Positions 54,995-63,914 of a stretch of 64,000 nt of DNA are shown piece by piece. The DNA is from MED-G116 sp038107835 (GTDB lineage Bacteria; Pseudomonadota; Alphaproteobacteria; Puniceispirillales; Puniceispirillaceae). The notes below the pieces were generated by a model that worked only from the letters and a program-made list of their open reading frames with translations, made no database searches and was not told where the DNA came from. A program made the translations under genes and the position numbers. The stretch spans positions 43,009 to 107,008 of the forward strand of contig JAYNHH010000004.1 in assembly GCA_038107835.1 (NCBI GenBank), in the 5' to 3' direction. Every line of letters starts with the position of its first letter. Within the stretch, counting starts at the first letter, position 1.

Positions 54995-55546
54995 ATGACA
55001 AAGACCGAGACTGTGGACACGGTACTGGCTTTCTGGTTTGAGGAGAGCACACCAGAGCAGTGGTTCAATAAAGATGATGTCTTTGATGCAACGATCAGAA
55101 ACCGTTTCGAACCGACAATCATCAGCAGCTTGAAAGGCGAAAAGGATAGCTGGGCAGACATGGCCACAGGCTGTTTGACCCTGATCATCCTGCTTGACCA
55201 GTTCACCCGAAACATCTACCGCGACACCCCACGCGCCTTTTCGGGGGACGAGATGGCGCTGGCATTGTCTCTGCGCTGCCTTGACCGGGGATATCTGGGT
55301 GACGCAGACGCCAACCAGCGGCATTTTATGCTGATGCCCCTGATGCACAGCGAGGATCTGGCAATTCAGGACATGTCACTGCCGCTGTTTGAAATACATA
55401 CGAATGCGCGAACACTGGATTATGCGCAGCGGCACCGGGATATCATCGCCCGCTTTGGCCGGTTTCCGCATCGCAACGCCATTCTGGGACGTCCCTCCTC
55501 ATCCGAGGAGACTGAATTTCTGACCCAGCCTGGGTCATCCTTCTAG
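54995..55546 (+). CDS. DUF924-family protein
   Basis: A 183-residue all-helical, TPR-like protein of the DUF924 family, recognised from VLAFWFEE, the LILLDQFTRNIYR signature and the RFGRFPHRNAIL motif. The family is widespread and its activity unknown. It follows the FAD-oxidoreductase gene by 31 bases and may share its transcript; it converges with the GT9 gene. Confidence 0.93.
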   Translation: MTKTETVDTVLAFWFEESTPEQWFNKDDVFDATIRNRFEPTIISSLKGEKDSWADMATGCLTLIILLDQFTRNIYRDTPRAFSGDEMALALSLRCLDRGYLGDADANQRHFMLMPLMHSEDLAIQDMSLPLFEIHTNARTLDYAQRHRDIIARFGRFPHRNAILGRPSSSEETEFLTQPGSSF

Positions 55547-55562
55547 GCAGGCTGGATGTCAC

Positions 55563-56489
55563 TCATTCACTGGCGAGTTCGGTGGCGGTTTGCAGCACCT
55601 GTTGGGCGGTGATACTGGCGATAGGATCAGCCTTCACCCAACTGCAGCAGGTTCCTGTGGGCGCCGACATCGCCGGGTCAGTGTCCGGTCCCATGACCAT
55701 TATCGACCGTGCGCCAAGCCGGGCCGCCAGAAACAGTGGCCCGGTGTCATTGCCAACGACAAGATCAGCCGAGCGCAGGAGCCGGGCGAGACCGATGAGA
55801 TTGGTTTGGCCAACAAGATCATGACATTGTGGGACAGCCGCTGCCAACGCATCCGCCACCGGACGATCCACATCAGTACCAACAATGACCACCGCCTGCC
55901 CGGATGCGTGCAACGCTGTCGCCAGTTCGGCAAACCGGTCAACCGGCCACATTTTCCGGGGTTTGGCGCGTGAGCAGCCCGGAATCAGGACAGCAGCCCC
56001 GGCCATCGTCACCGCACCACCATCATCCAGCCAGTCCAGGTTCACCGCCTCAGGCGGCAATGCCCTGCCACCTGCCATCCCTACAGCGGTGAGCATGCGA
56101 TGATGATTGTTGACTGACGTGAAATCCGGATAGGGATCACTTGCCCCCTTTGCCGTTCCAAACCAACGCCCTCCCTGCTGCGCAAAAAACCTGTGATAGC
56201 GCGCGGTCCGGCCACTGCATTGCAGGTCGATGATGGCATCCCATCCGCGCCGAAGCAGCGACCGGACCCGTAGCGTCGCCGGCACGTCAAAGAGTGATGG
56301 TCTTGGATCAATCAGCACCTCGTCAAACCAGGGCATCATCTGCATGAAACCGGCAAAGGCAGGAGAGGTCAGAACCGCAATATGGGCATCGGGAAGGCCG
56401 GCACGAAGGCTTGCATAGGCATCAAAACCCTGCACCACATCGCCGAGCGCTCCATGCTTGATTACCAGAACCTGCTTCCGTTCAGCCAT
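55563..56489 (-). CDS. Glycosyltransferase family 9 (heptosyltransferase-like)
   Basis: A 308-residue GT-B enzyme of the lipopolysaccharide heptosyltransferase family. VIKHGALGDVVQ at the N-terminus, the GCSRAKPRKMWP donor-binding region (~185) and GNDTGPLFLAARLG near residue 260 are typical. It should add a heptose or related sugar to the LPS core. Start ATG 56489; the frame is open much farther upstream but that part is antisense to the divergent glycosyltransferase. Confidence 0.9.
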   Translation of the reverse strand: MAERKQVLVIKHGALGDVVQGFDAYASLRAGLPDAHIAVLTSPAFAGFMQMMPWFDEVLIDPRPSLFDVPATLRVRSLLRRGWDAIIDLQCSGRTARYHRFFAQQGGRWFGTAKGASDPYPDFTSVNNHHRMLTAVGMAGGRALPPEAVNLDWLDDGGAVTMAGAAVLIPGCSRAKPRKMWPVDRFAELATALHASGQAVVIVGTDVDRPVADALAAAVPQCHDLVGQTNLIGLARLLRSADLVVGNDTGPLFLAARLGARSIMVMGPDTDPAMSAPTGTCCSWVKADPIASITAQQVLQTATELASE

Positions 56490-56643
56490 TGCCGCTTTGC
56501 CCTGTTCGTTTATTTCCGTGATCCAATGACAATGGATGACATCCACCCCGGATATGACATACCATATCGGCGCGTCGAGGCGATGGAAAAGATCGTCTAC
56601 TGATGAACATGATCCTTGTTGAACCCCCGGGAATCCTCCAGCC

Positions 56644-57810
56644 TTGTCACCAGCAACCAATACATCATCACCCTCACCCAGCCCGCTTCGCCAGATCAGG
56701 CCTTTGCCGTCGATCGACATTCTGCTGCCAGCAAAGGAACGTTTTACCGCAGCGAATGCTGGCGCAATCTCTGGCGTGGTGAATGATCTGGTTGCCGCAA
56801 GCCAGACTGGCGGCTGTTTTCGCATCTGCGGCACGATGGTCGATACTCCCCTCAACAATCACCAATTTCTGGGCCTGCGGCCACGCGGCAAGTGGTTCCG
56901 GGGCAACAATATCGGCTGTGCAGCGGATTATCTCGCGCAGATCGAGAAAACCGGCGCGCCCGATCTGGTGGAAGTGCACAGCCGATGCCACGTTGCCACC
57001 TATATCAAACAACGCCACCCAGATGTGCGGGTGAGCCTTTACCTGCACAATGATCCGCGTGACATGAAAGGCGGAAAGAGCGTGAAGGAACGGACATCCC
57101 TGCTGCGGAACATGGCCAGCATCATCTGTGTCAGCACCTATATCCGCGAGTGCTTTCTGGATGGCCTGGTCGTTGATGACGCTCTGGCCGCAAAGGTTGG
57201 CGTTGCCCGAAATGGCACACAGCGCTGGCTTGCCAGTCAACCAGCCAAGCATCCGGTGATCCTGATTGCCGGTCGTATGGTGCCGGAAAAGGGAATTCTG
57301 GAATGTGCGCAGGCGTTGGCTGGCATCCTGCCAGACCATCCTGACTGGCGACTGGTGATCGCCGGCGCAAAACGGTTCGAGGCGGTCGCACGCGGCAGCT
57401 ATGAGGCACAAATTTCCAAGGTCATAGAGAGCCTCGGTGAGCAGGCGGTCATGACGGGTTTCATTCCCATCGATGAGGTCCGCGAATGGCAGGCCAAGGC
57501 CGCCATTTCCGCCTGCCCGTCGCTGTGGAATGACCCCATGCCAAAGGCCGTTATCGAGAGCCTTGCCGCGGGATGCGCCCTGTTGACAACACGGCGCGGC
57601 GGAATCCCAGAGGTGGCCGATGGCCGAGCCCATGTCGTCGACACGCCCTCCATCGCACATTTCAGCGCCGCCTTTGAAAAGCTGCTCACTGATGATGCTT
57701 ACCGTAAAAGTCTGCAGGATGCGGCCTGGCATGATTTTCCCTTCACCGCAAACGCGATGGCAGATGATGCGGATGCGCTGCGCGCGCAATGTCTCATGGC
57801 CCCGAACTGA
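56644..57810 (+). CDS. Glycosyltransferase family 4
   Basis: A 388-residue GT-B transferase. The N-terminal domain begins SIDILLPAKERFTAANAGA, and the C-terminal donor domain has AGRMVPEKG (~218) and the EX7E-type segment in SLWNDPMPKAVIESLAAG (~308) with RRGGIPEV. It belongs with the GT9 and LptD genes, so LPS or another surface glycan is a likely product. No ATG opens the gene: TTG 56644 or TTG 56704 must serve, unless translation begins otherwise. Confidence 0.85.
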   Translation: MSPATNTSSPSPSPLRQIRPLPSIDILLPAKERFTAANAGAISGVVNDLVAASQTGGCFRICGTMVDTPLNNHQFLGLRPRGKWFRGNNIGCAADYLAQIEKTGAPDLVEVHSRCHVATYIKQRHPDVRVSLYLHNDPRDMKGGKSVKERTSLLRNMASIICVSTYIRECFLDGLVVDDALAAKVGVARNGTQRWLASQPAKHPVILIAGRMVPEKGILECAQALAGILPDHPDWRLVIAGAKRFEAVARGSYEAQISKVIESLGEQAVMTGFIPIDEVREWQAKAAISACPSLWNDPMPKAVIESLAAGCALLTTRRGGIPEVADGRAHVVDTPSIAHFSAAFEKLLTDDAYRKSLQDAAWHDFPFTANAMADDADALRAQCLMAPN

Positions 57811-57915
57811 TCGGAGCTGCCTATACTGGGATGTGACTATTTTAGCGTATGTCATAGACTTATGGGGTAAAACACGATAGCCATGAGGGCTGGAGCCTGC
57901 TGTTTTGGGGTTGGA

Positions 57916-60075
57916 ATGTTAACGCTACGTCGTATTTGTTATCTCGGTATTCTCTTGCTGTTTTCGCTGACAGCATCAGCCTTGGCGGCGGACAGACCCA
58001 TCAGCTTCGAGGCTGATCAGGTTACCGTGAACAAGGACACCGGCAGCATGTTGGCAACCGGCAACGTTGTGCTGCGCCAGAATGGCACCGAACTGATCGC
58101 CGATGAAGTGACCTATGACCAGGAACTGGACAAGGCGGTTGTCCGCGGCAATGTCTTCATGACATCAGAGGATGGTACCGAGCGCCGCGCCGATTTTATG
58201 ACGCTGGATACGGAATTCACGCATATTGTTGCGGAAAATCTTCGCACGCGTTTCAAAGACGGGTCATTCTTTGTTGCCGATGAAAGTGACACCATAACCG
58301 GCGACCGTTCGGTTTTCCTGCGTTCCCGTTTCAGCCCCTGTAACTGTGACATCGAAAAAGGTGAGAGTCCGAACTGGGATGTGCGGGCCACATCATCGAC
58401 ACATAATGAGAAGACGCAGACGATCACGCACCGCAATGTCCGCATGCATGTGCTGAACGTGCCGCTGATGTATCTGCCCTATCTGGCGCATCCAGACTGG
58501 ACCGTCCGGCGGCGCACGGGATTTTTGACCCCCTCAATCTCAATCAGCTCCGACCGTGGGATCACGCCGTCCGTTCCCTATTTCAAAGTCATCAATGACA
58601 CAAGTGACGTGCGGGTCATCGGCTACAAATATCAATATCGCGGCATTGGTCTTCGAACCAACTATCGCAAGCGCTGGGACAAAGCTGACCTCGACGTTGA
58701 GCTGCTCAACGGCAATGTCAGCACCTACAAGAAGGACCGCGAGAATGTTGCGGCGATAAATGCAGCATTCAAAACTAACATTGGCAATGACTGGGATATC
58801 AAAGCGCGGATTCATCGGGCGAGCCAAGACACATTCATGCGGCGGTATAAATTTGACGGCGCTACAACGCTGAAATCGTCGGTTACTGCCGAGCGTCTGA
58901 AAGAAAACCGCTATTACCTTGTTGAGGCATCTGATCTGCAGGGGCTGAATTCAGGCGACACACCTGACCGGGAACCCGTGATCCTGCCGTCGGTTTTCTA
59001 TGAAAAGCTGCAGCAGGGATGGAAACCCAACCAGAAGCTGCGGACAGAGATAAGCGCAATCCAGCTCGATAATGATGAAGAGCATGATCTTGCGCGCTGG
59101 TCCGGAACAGCCGAAATTTCCGAGGAATTCCATCGTGGTCCATTTGTCAATTCCTACACGGCAAACGTGATGGCAAGCTATTATTCGCTGCATGGCAAAC
59201 CAGCTGCTGCCACCAGCAAACTGGGCGAGTTCGGTCAGATCAATCCCTCCCTCTCACTTGGGGCGCGCCTGCCGCTGGTGGTCAGCGGGCTTGGCAGAAC
59301 AGCCATGTTCGAGCCAAAGGCGCAGCTCGTTTGGGTGGGTGGAGCAGACCGGACGCAAGAGGTGCCAAACCGTGACTCATCTGACTACAGGATTGATGAG
59401 GCCAATCTGTTCCTGTTGCACCGCTATCAGGGCAAAGACTATGTTTTGCCGGGAACACGCGCCGACCTTGGCGTTTCAGGTGTCGCCAATGACCGGACTT
59501 TTGGCAAGCTCGCAGGTTTCATTGGCCTGAGCCGGCGCATATCCGGCAAACCATCCGCAGGTCTTGCACCCGACCAGGGGAACATCTATTCCGACTATGT
59601 TGCCAGTTTGAGCATCAACCCGCCGCAGAACATCTCGCTCGGCTGGTCTGGGCGAATGTCATCGCATGATTTTACCCTGAATGAGTCAAAAACGGATATT
59701 TCGACAAGGCTCGGCAAAATGAATCTGTCACTGGAACACAACCAATTGGCCAGAGCCTATTTTGCCAGCAGCACCGACGACCGTGAGGAAGTGATATTGC
59801 GCGCGAATGTGCCGCTTGGCCACGGATGGAGCGCTTCGGCCGACCAGAACTGGGACCTGTCCGCCGGCAAGGAAACGCGACAGAAAACCAATGCCGCACT
59901 GATCTGGAATGGTGGTGTGCAGAATTGCATCACCATCCGCTTTGATTACACGCATGACGCCACCAAGGACCGCGATGTATCACGCGGGGACGAGATCAAA
60001 TTCACGTTCAACTTCAAATATCTGGGGGCCATCGGCAAGGATGACATTACTGGCCTGACAAGCACCACGGAATAG
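57916..60075 (+). CDS. lptD: LPS-assembly outer-membrane protein LptD
   Basis: A 719-residue protein: signal peptide (LGILLLFSLTASALA), the N-terminal OstA/LptA-like jellyroll with EADQVTVNKDTG and repeated strands, then a long beta-barrel domain. LptD receives LPS from LptA and inserts it in the outer leaflet. Cysteines occur as a CNC pair after the jellyroll and one near the C-terminus (QNCI), fewer than the four of E. coli LptD. I prefer ATG 57916 to ATG 57883 since it begins right at the signal peptide. Confidence 0.92.
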   Translation: MLTLRRICYLGILLLFSLTASALAADRPISFEADQVTVNKDTGSMLATGNVVLRQNGTELIADEVTYDQELDKAVVRGNVFMTSEDGTERRADFMTLDTEFTHIVAENLRTRFKDGSFFVADESDTITGDRSVFLRSRFSPCNCDIEKGESPNWDVRATSSTHNEKTQTITHRNVRMHVLNVPLMYLPYLAHPDWTVRRRTGFLTPSISISSDRGITPSVPYFKVINDTSDVRVIGYKYQYRGIGLRTNYRKRWDKADLDVELLNGNVSTYKKDRENVAAINAAFKTNIGNDWDIKARIHRASQDTFMRRYKFDGATTLKSSVTAERLKENRYYLVEASDLQGLNSGDTPDREPVILPSVFYEKLQQGWKPNQKLRTEISAIQLDNDEEHDLARWSGTAEISEEFHRGPFVNSYTANVMASYYSLHGKPAAATSKLGEFGQINPSLSLGARLPLVVSGLGRTAMFEPKAQLVWVGGADRTQEVPNRDSSDYRIDEANLFLLHRYQGKDYVLPGTRADLGVSGVANDRTFGKLAGFIGLSRRISGKPSAGLAPDQGNIYSDYVASLSINPPQNISLGWSGRMSSHDFTLNESKTDISTRLGKMNLSLEHNQLARAYFASSTDDREEVILRANVPLGHGWSASADQNWDLSAGKETRQKTNAALIWNGGVQNCITIRFDYTHDATKDRDVSRGDEIKFTFNFKYLGAIGKDDITGLTSTTE

Positions 60076-60079
60076 CATA

Positions 60080-60661
60080 TCAGAAAAACAGCGCCCAAAT
60101 GACGATCGCCACAGTCATCAGGATCATTGATCGGGTGAGCCAGCGTGAGCGTGGCAACGCCCTTTGCAACAACGCCCCGCTGAAGCACCACATCGTATGA
60201 AAAACAAGCTGGATGACGGCAAAACCAGCTGTTACCAGCACAAGCTGTATCTCAAGCGGTCCAAGTGCTGGCGCAAACTGGCTCCAGGCAAGGATCACCA
60301 TGACCCAGGCCTTTGGATTGAGCGGATGCACAATCACCCCATGGCGAAAGCTGAAGGGTCTCTGACCAGCACCAGCCGCCACACGATCATTCCAGGATTG
60401 CAGCGCCAGCCAGATCATGTAGCCGGCACTGACAAATTTGAGACCATTCGCCAGGAGCGGCTGGTCCGCAAGAAAAAGACCGAAGCCAAGCCCGAACACC
60501 AGATTGAGACAGGCTTTGCCGCAGACAAGACCGAGAACGAACCCCATGCAGGCAGCAACCCCCTGCTGGGCACCACCAATCATCACCAGCAGATTTGCCG
60601 GCCCGGGCGTTGCAACCATAAACAAAATGAAGGTCAGAAGCGCAAGATAGGCCTCAATCAT
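60080..60661 (-). CDS. LysE-family amino-acid exporter
   Basis: A 193-residue protein with six hydrophobic segments and the family N-terminal pattern ATPGPANLLV followed by GVAACMGFVLG. These proteins export amino acids or homoserine lactones; the substrate is unknown. It is convergent with lptD after four bases and its start overlaps the GNAT stop by eight bases, so it is the last gene of a three-gene unit. Confidence 0.9.
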   Translation of the reverse strand: MIEAYLALLTFILFMVATPGPANLLVMIGGAQQGVAACMGFVLGLVCGKACLNLVFGLGFGLFLADQPLLANGLKFVSAGYMIWLALQSWNDRVAAGAGQRPFSFRHGVIVHPLNPKAWVMVILAWSQFAPALGPLEIQLVLVTAGFAVIQLVFHTMWCFSGALLQRALPRSRWLTRSMILMTVAIVIWALFF

Positions 60662-61094
60662 CCGGGATCAGCCTTTTGCCGAGAACAACCACATCATCCT
60701 GTTCATAGGCCAGACTGCCATAAAAAGCTTGAACAGCCCCATTATCCCGGCGCACGCAAATATTGACCTTCGGACAGCCCTTCTCAAAACGAAACGCCTC
60801 TGCCCGCTCCATCAGAATCCGGCCATGGCCATGCCCGGCAAAGGCAGGGTCGATGGCCAGATAATTTACCGATCCGCGATAACCATCATATCCAACCATG
60901 ATGCTGGCAATCAGACGCGAACCAACATGGCCAACCCAGAAACCACCATGCCCCGCCGCCAGCTTGCGCCTGATATCCCGATATGGGTCATTCCACGGGC
61001 GCAGGAGCCTGCATTTCCGCCACAGGGTGATGACGGCATGCTCATCCCCGGGCCGAAAATCACGCAGATCAATTGCGGTGTCCGGCGGCGTCAT
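60654..61094 (-). CDS. GNAT-family acetyltransferase (YpeA-like)
   Basis: A 146-residue N-acetyltransferase. Its acetyl-CoA loop is in FAGHGHGRILMERAE (~90), with a core strand VNYLAIDP before it and a C-terminal YGSLAYEQDDVV. The wording resembles the YpeA subgroup of unknown substrate. The ATG at 61094 shares a base with the upstream gene's stop (TGATG); a GTG directly before it is the alternative. Confidence 0.87.
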   Translation of the reverse strand: MTPPDTAIDLRDFRPGDEHAVITLWRKCRLLRPWNDPYRDIRRKLAAGHGGFWVGHVGSRLIASIMVGYDGYRGSVNYLAIDPAFAGHGHGRILMERAEAFRFEKGCPKVNICVRRDNGAVQAFYGSLAYEQDDVVVLGKRLIPDD

Positions 61095-61549
61095 CACGCG
61101 CGGCCCGTTGAGGCAGCTGTCATCTCATAGGTGATCCAGTCACTGCGATGTGACAGGCGGTCATAAAGGCCGCGCGCCCGGTAGTTGTTGTCGCGTGTGA
61201 TCCAGCGCACCACCGGCCATCCCTGCTCGGCGGCAATGCCATCAACGGCCAGCAACAAGGCCTCGCCAGCCCCCAAGCCCCGGCGCTCTGGATCGACAAA
61301 TAGATCGTCCAGAAAACCGACCTCGGCACCGCGCAGCGGCGATGGCATGCTGCGGTAATGGGCCAGCCCAACAAGCCCGTCATCCGTCTCGGCAACAAGC
61401 CCCCCACAGACATGGCCGGGATCGAGCAGCCAGGCAAACAGGCTGTCACGGCGCGGCATGTCCGTCTCGACCTGATAATGGGCTGCATAGCCAAGATAGA
61501 GCCTGTCCCACTGCGCCCTATCGGCCTGTTCAACATGACGGATCAACAT
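61094..61549 (-). CDS. GNAT-family acetyltransferase
   Basis: A 151-residue N-acetyltransferase with the acetyl-CoA motif in RRGLGAGEALL (~87) after VGFLDDLFVDP, and WITRDNNYRARGLYDR in the C-terminal half. Start ATG 61549 is preceded by AAGGGGGCAGG, a strong ribosome-binding site; the frame is open farther without homology. First gene of the GNAT-GNAT-LysE unit. Confidence 0.88.
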   Translation of the reverse strand: MLIRHVEQADRAQWDRLYLGYAAHYQVETDMPRRDSLFAWLLDPGHVCGGLVAETDDGLVGLAHYRSMPSPLRGAEVGFLDDLFVDPERRGLGAGEALLLAVDGIAAEQGWPVVRWITRDNNYRARGLYDRLSHRSDWITYEMTAASTGRA

Positions 61550-61868
61550 GGTCCTGCCCCCTTTCCCATTTTGCGGTAACAGCCTGCACCGTGACATGCG
61601 CCAATGACGCCCGTCAAGCCAGACAGGCCGCCCGGCCATGCCTGTCGGAATGTCTCAGAAAAATCCATTCTTATCCCTTCCCTGTAAACGATTTATTAAC
61701 ATCTGCCTGCTATCCTTGTGGCCACNNNNNNNNNNNNNNNNNNNNNNNNNNNNNNNNNNNNNNNNNNNNNNNNNNNNNNNNNNNNNNNNNNNNNNNNNNN
61801 NNNNNNNNNNNNNNNNNNNNNNNNNGCAAAACAGATATGGAAGCAAAACAGATATGGGAGATCGTGGA
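61550..61868. other. Intergenic interval containing the assembly gap
   Basis: About 320 bases with no supported gene, of which 61726-61825 are 100 N. The left part is ordinary intergenic DNA upstream of the GNAT gene; the right part holds the 17-bp tandem repeat listed separately and the ribosome-binding site of the DUF805 gene (GGGAG before ATG 61869). The true length and content of the gap are unknown. Confidence 0.9.
61826..61859. repeat. 17-bp tandem repeat at the gap edge
   Basis: Two copies of a 17-base unit beginning GCAAAACAGATATGG lie head to tail directly after the N run (61826-61842 and 61843-61859), differing in one of the last two bases. Further copies are probably hidden inside the gap. 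Confidence 0.8.
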
Positions 61869-62732
61869 ATGATCCGGCTAACCCTCCATCTGCTGGCGCA
61901 GCCATTCGTGCAGTTTGCCACCTTCAGCGGGCGCGCCCGCCGAGCTGAATTCTGGCTGTTCATTCTCTCGCTTCTGGTCATTATGAATGTCACTTCGCTG
62001 CTGATGGAAAGCGTGCTGCGCCATGGGAATGGGCCGCACAAATTCGCCTATATCGAAAAGGGCATGCGCGATGGCGGCTCTTTTCGCTTCGAATATGACG
62101 GCGAATGGAGGCATGGCGAATGGAAACATGGCGATAAATGGTCGTATCACCATCATTTCGATCACCGTGACGATGCTGATGAATACATGCCGGATGGCCC
62201 GGAAAGCGCCCCGGACGGGTCTGGACGCCGGCGCCACCATGACCACTACCATCAGGACCACTACCATCAGGACATGAGCTGTGCGGAATTCATCGCTGAC
62301 GGGGAAATGATCGCCGGCACGCCTGAAGATCCCGAAGGCCCCGATGCCCCCAACGGCAAAGCCACAAACCAAACCACAGACCGCGCCACAGGCCAGGACA
62401 GGGATCAAGCCGGGGATCAAGCCGGGGATCAAGCCGGGGACAGGGCCAGAAACAAGAGTCTGTTCTGCCTGCAGACAGAGGATGGAGTCCTGATCACCGA
62501 TTTCACCTTTTCGCGCACCAGGGCATGGATCGGCGGCCTTCTGGCGCTTGCGCATGCCATTCTGCTGATCCCGTTTGTCGCGGTGACAACGCGCCGGCTG
62601 CATGACATAGGCCGGTCGGGCTATTGGCAGTTCTTCTATCTGCTGCCGCTTGTTGGCTGGGGCATCATGCTGGTGTTTCTGCTCACCGAAAGCACACCGC
62701 GCAAAAACAGATACGGCCCAAAACCGTTTTGA
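61869..62732 (+). CDS. DUF805-family membrane protein with large His/Asp-rich insert
   Basis: A 287-residue protein. The N-terminal FATFSGRARRAEFW with a first membrane segment and the C-terminal TTRRLHDIGRSGYW with two or three more are DUF805 hallmarks, a family normally ~110-150 residues. Between the first and second segments lies a ~170-residue hydrophilic insert: a His/Trp/Asp-rich part (residues ~70-140, with RHGEWKHGD and a duplicated DHYHQ) and an AGDQ tandem repeat (~175-195). The insert may face the periplasm and bind metal. RBS GGGAG. The DNA repeats themselves look slippage-prone. Confidence 0.82.
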   Translation: MIRLTLHLLAQPFVQFATFSGRARRAEFWLFILSLLVIMNVTSLLMESVLRHGNGPHKFAYIEKGMRDGGSFRFEYDGEWRHGEWKHGDKWSYHHHFDHRDDADEYMPDGPESAPDGSGRRRHHDHYHQDHYHQDMSCAEFIADGEMIAGTPEDPEGPDAPNGKATNQTTDRATGQDRDQAGDQAGDQAGDRARNKSLFCLQTEDGVLITDFTFSRTRAWIGGLLALAHAILLIPFVAVTTRRLHDIGRSGYWQFFYLLPLVGWGIMLVFLLTESTPRKNRYGPKPF

Positions 62733-62849
62733 GAGATCGGTCTTCCTCTTGTTACCCGACAGTTGCTGTTGCAGGCAAATTGCAGCACTGGTCTTCCTTT
62801 TTGAAATTCAGACACGCTCTCAGCAAAAATAATTAAGTGTTAGTTTGGT

Positions 62850-62882
62850 AGTTATTAAATCTTAAAATAAGATTTAATAACT
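62850..62882. promoter_or_regulatory. Perfect 15-bp inverted repeat before the lipoprotein gene
   Basis: AGTTATTAAATCTTA (62850-62864), three A, then its exact reverse complement (62868-62882), ending 18 bases before ATG 62901 and just upstream of the GGAGG ribosome-binding site. It could be an operator or an mRNA hairpin controlling translation; the stem is purely AT-rich except four G/C pairs. Confidence 0.55.
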
Positions 62883-62900
62883 GAACTGGAGGCGCTGTAA

Positions 62901-63188
62901 ATGAATATCTTCCCTACACCATACATGCTTTTACTCTTCGCAAGTTTGTCGCTGGCAGGTTGTATGAGCAACCCTCAACCTGTGACTGATAGAAATTCAC
63001 AACTGACCCAAGGAAATGTAAAACAATCAGTTCAAGTTGGAACCACAACAAAAACAGAGGTTCTTGAGAATTTTGGGTCACCAAATATTACTACAAGAGA
63101 CGGTAGCGGTAGAGAGGTTTGGACTTATCAGCGAAGCGCTCAGGCTGCGCAATCATCCACCTTTATTGAGAGCAAACAAATTTGGTGA
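62901..63188 (+). CDS. Small lipoprotein, BamE/SmpA-like
   Basis: A 95-residue lipoprotein: short basic start, hydrophobic segment and lipobox LAGC at about residues 18-21, then a soluble domain with VGTTTKTEVLENFGSP and EVWTYQ, the pattern of SmpA/OmlA-type domains. Base composition is much poorer in GC than the rest of the window, suggesting transfer. Its 3' end overlaps the convergent exported-protein gene by 26 bases. Confidence 0.75.
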   Translation: MNIFPTPYMLLLFASLSLAGCMSNPQPVTDRNSQLTQGNVKQSVQVGTTTKTEVLENFGSPNITTRDGSGREVWTYQRSAQAAQSSTFIESKQIW

Positions 63189-63561
63189 ATGATTCCCCTA
63201 TCGATCCAGATTTAAATTTCTGCCAATCACCTTTCTCTTCCAACACCACATATTCACCTTTTCCCATTTTACCCTTGAAATAAACGTCATTCAAAAACCG
63301 AACAGTTTGATCTTCACAATTTGTCTCAATGAAAATGATGCTTGAATTTTCTCCATTGGAGTCAGTAATCGCATAGTCCCTCAACCTAATGTAAGTTCGC
63401 ATTTGCTTGTGTTTTTGTATGGATGAGAGATCTATGAAATATTTGTCTCCATTTCCCGTTTGACCCAAAAGTTTCCAATTGAAATCCGCAAAACAAACAT
63501 TGGTTCCCAAAAAAACAAAAAGAATTCCGAGGATTAATTTTAATCTCTGCTTGCCTATCAT
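63163..63561 (-). CDS. Exported protein, surface-adhesin E-like domain
   Basis: A 132-residue protein with a signal peptide (LKLILGILFVFLGTNVCFA) and a beta-rich mature part (KYFIDLSSIQK, YIRLRDYA, two Cys near IETNCED and the C-terminal VCSQ) that recalls the surface-adhesin protein E-like domain. Function unknown. Very AT-rich coding, unlike chromosomal neighbours, so it is probably acquired. Confidence 0.7.
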   Translation of the reverse strand: MIGKQRLKLILGILFVFLGTNVCFADFNWKLLGQTGNGDKYFIDLSSIQKHKQMRTYIRLRDYAITDSNGENSSIIFIETNCEDQTVRFLNDVYFKGKMGKGEYVVLEEKGDWQKFKSGSIGESFTKFVCSQ

Positions 63562-63593
63562 TACTTTTCAATCCCAAAAAGCATTCAAATTTA

Positions 63594-63914
63594 TCAGTCT
63601 CTTATCCATTGCAATTCAAATTTACCTATTTCGATTGAATGTTCTCCTAATCGAACATTCTGAGTTCGTTCTTGTCTTTCCCGATATCTTTTGGGAACTG
63701 AAAAGACTTGAGTGTTCTTCCAAGTGTTTCCTCGAACTGTCCTGATACCGTGTCCGTTGAGATATTGTGCAATCTTCCACTATCCCATTCCACCATCGTG
63801 AAGGAATTTAATCAGTTCATAATTCTGATGTTGTTGTTCAGTGTATTCTTGTCCTGCGATTAAATCATTCGACCCAATGGTCACAGTAAAACAGAGATAT
63901 TGAGAGAACTTTTT
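63594..63914 (-). pseudogene. Recombinase-like C-terminal remnant with in-frame stop
   Basis: One minus-strand frame reads through about 105 codons, with IGSNDLIAGQEY, then LHDGGMG, a TAG at 63780-63782, and on through KIAQYLNGHGIRTVRG and KRYRERQE to the TGA at 63594. The piece resembles the zinc-ribbon-distal KIA..LN..GI.T.RG..W pattern of serine recombinases and related small marine proteins. No ATG start exists and a stop lies upstream at 63915, so it looks like a decayed gene fragment. I recognise the pattern only; exact family unconfirmed. Confidence 0.5.

Noticed and set aside
56674..57855. A 393-codon minus-strand frame opposite the GT4 gene
   Set aside because: Mirror of a coherent glycosyltransferase; the translation has no family features.
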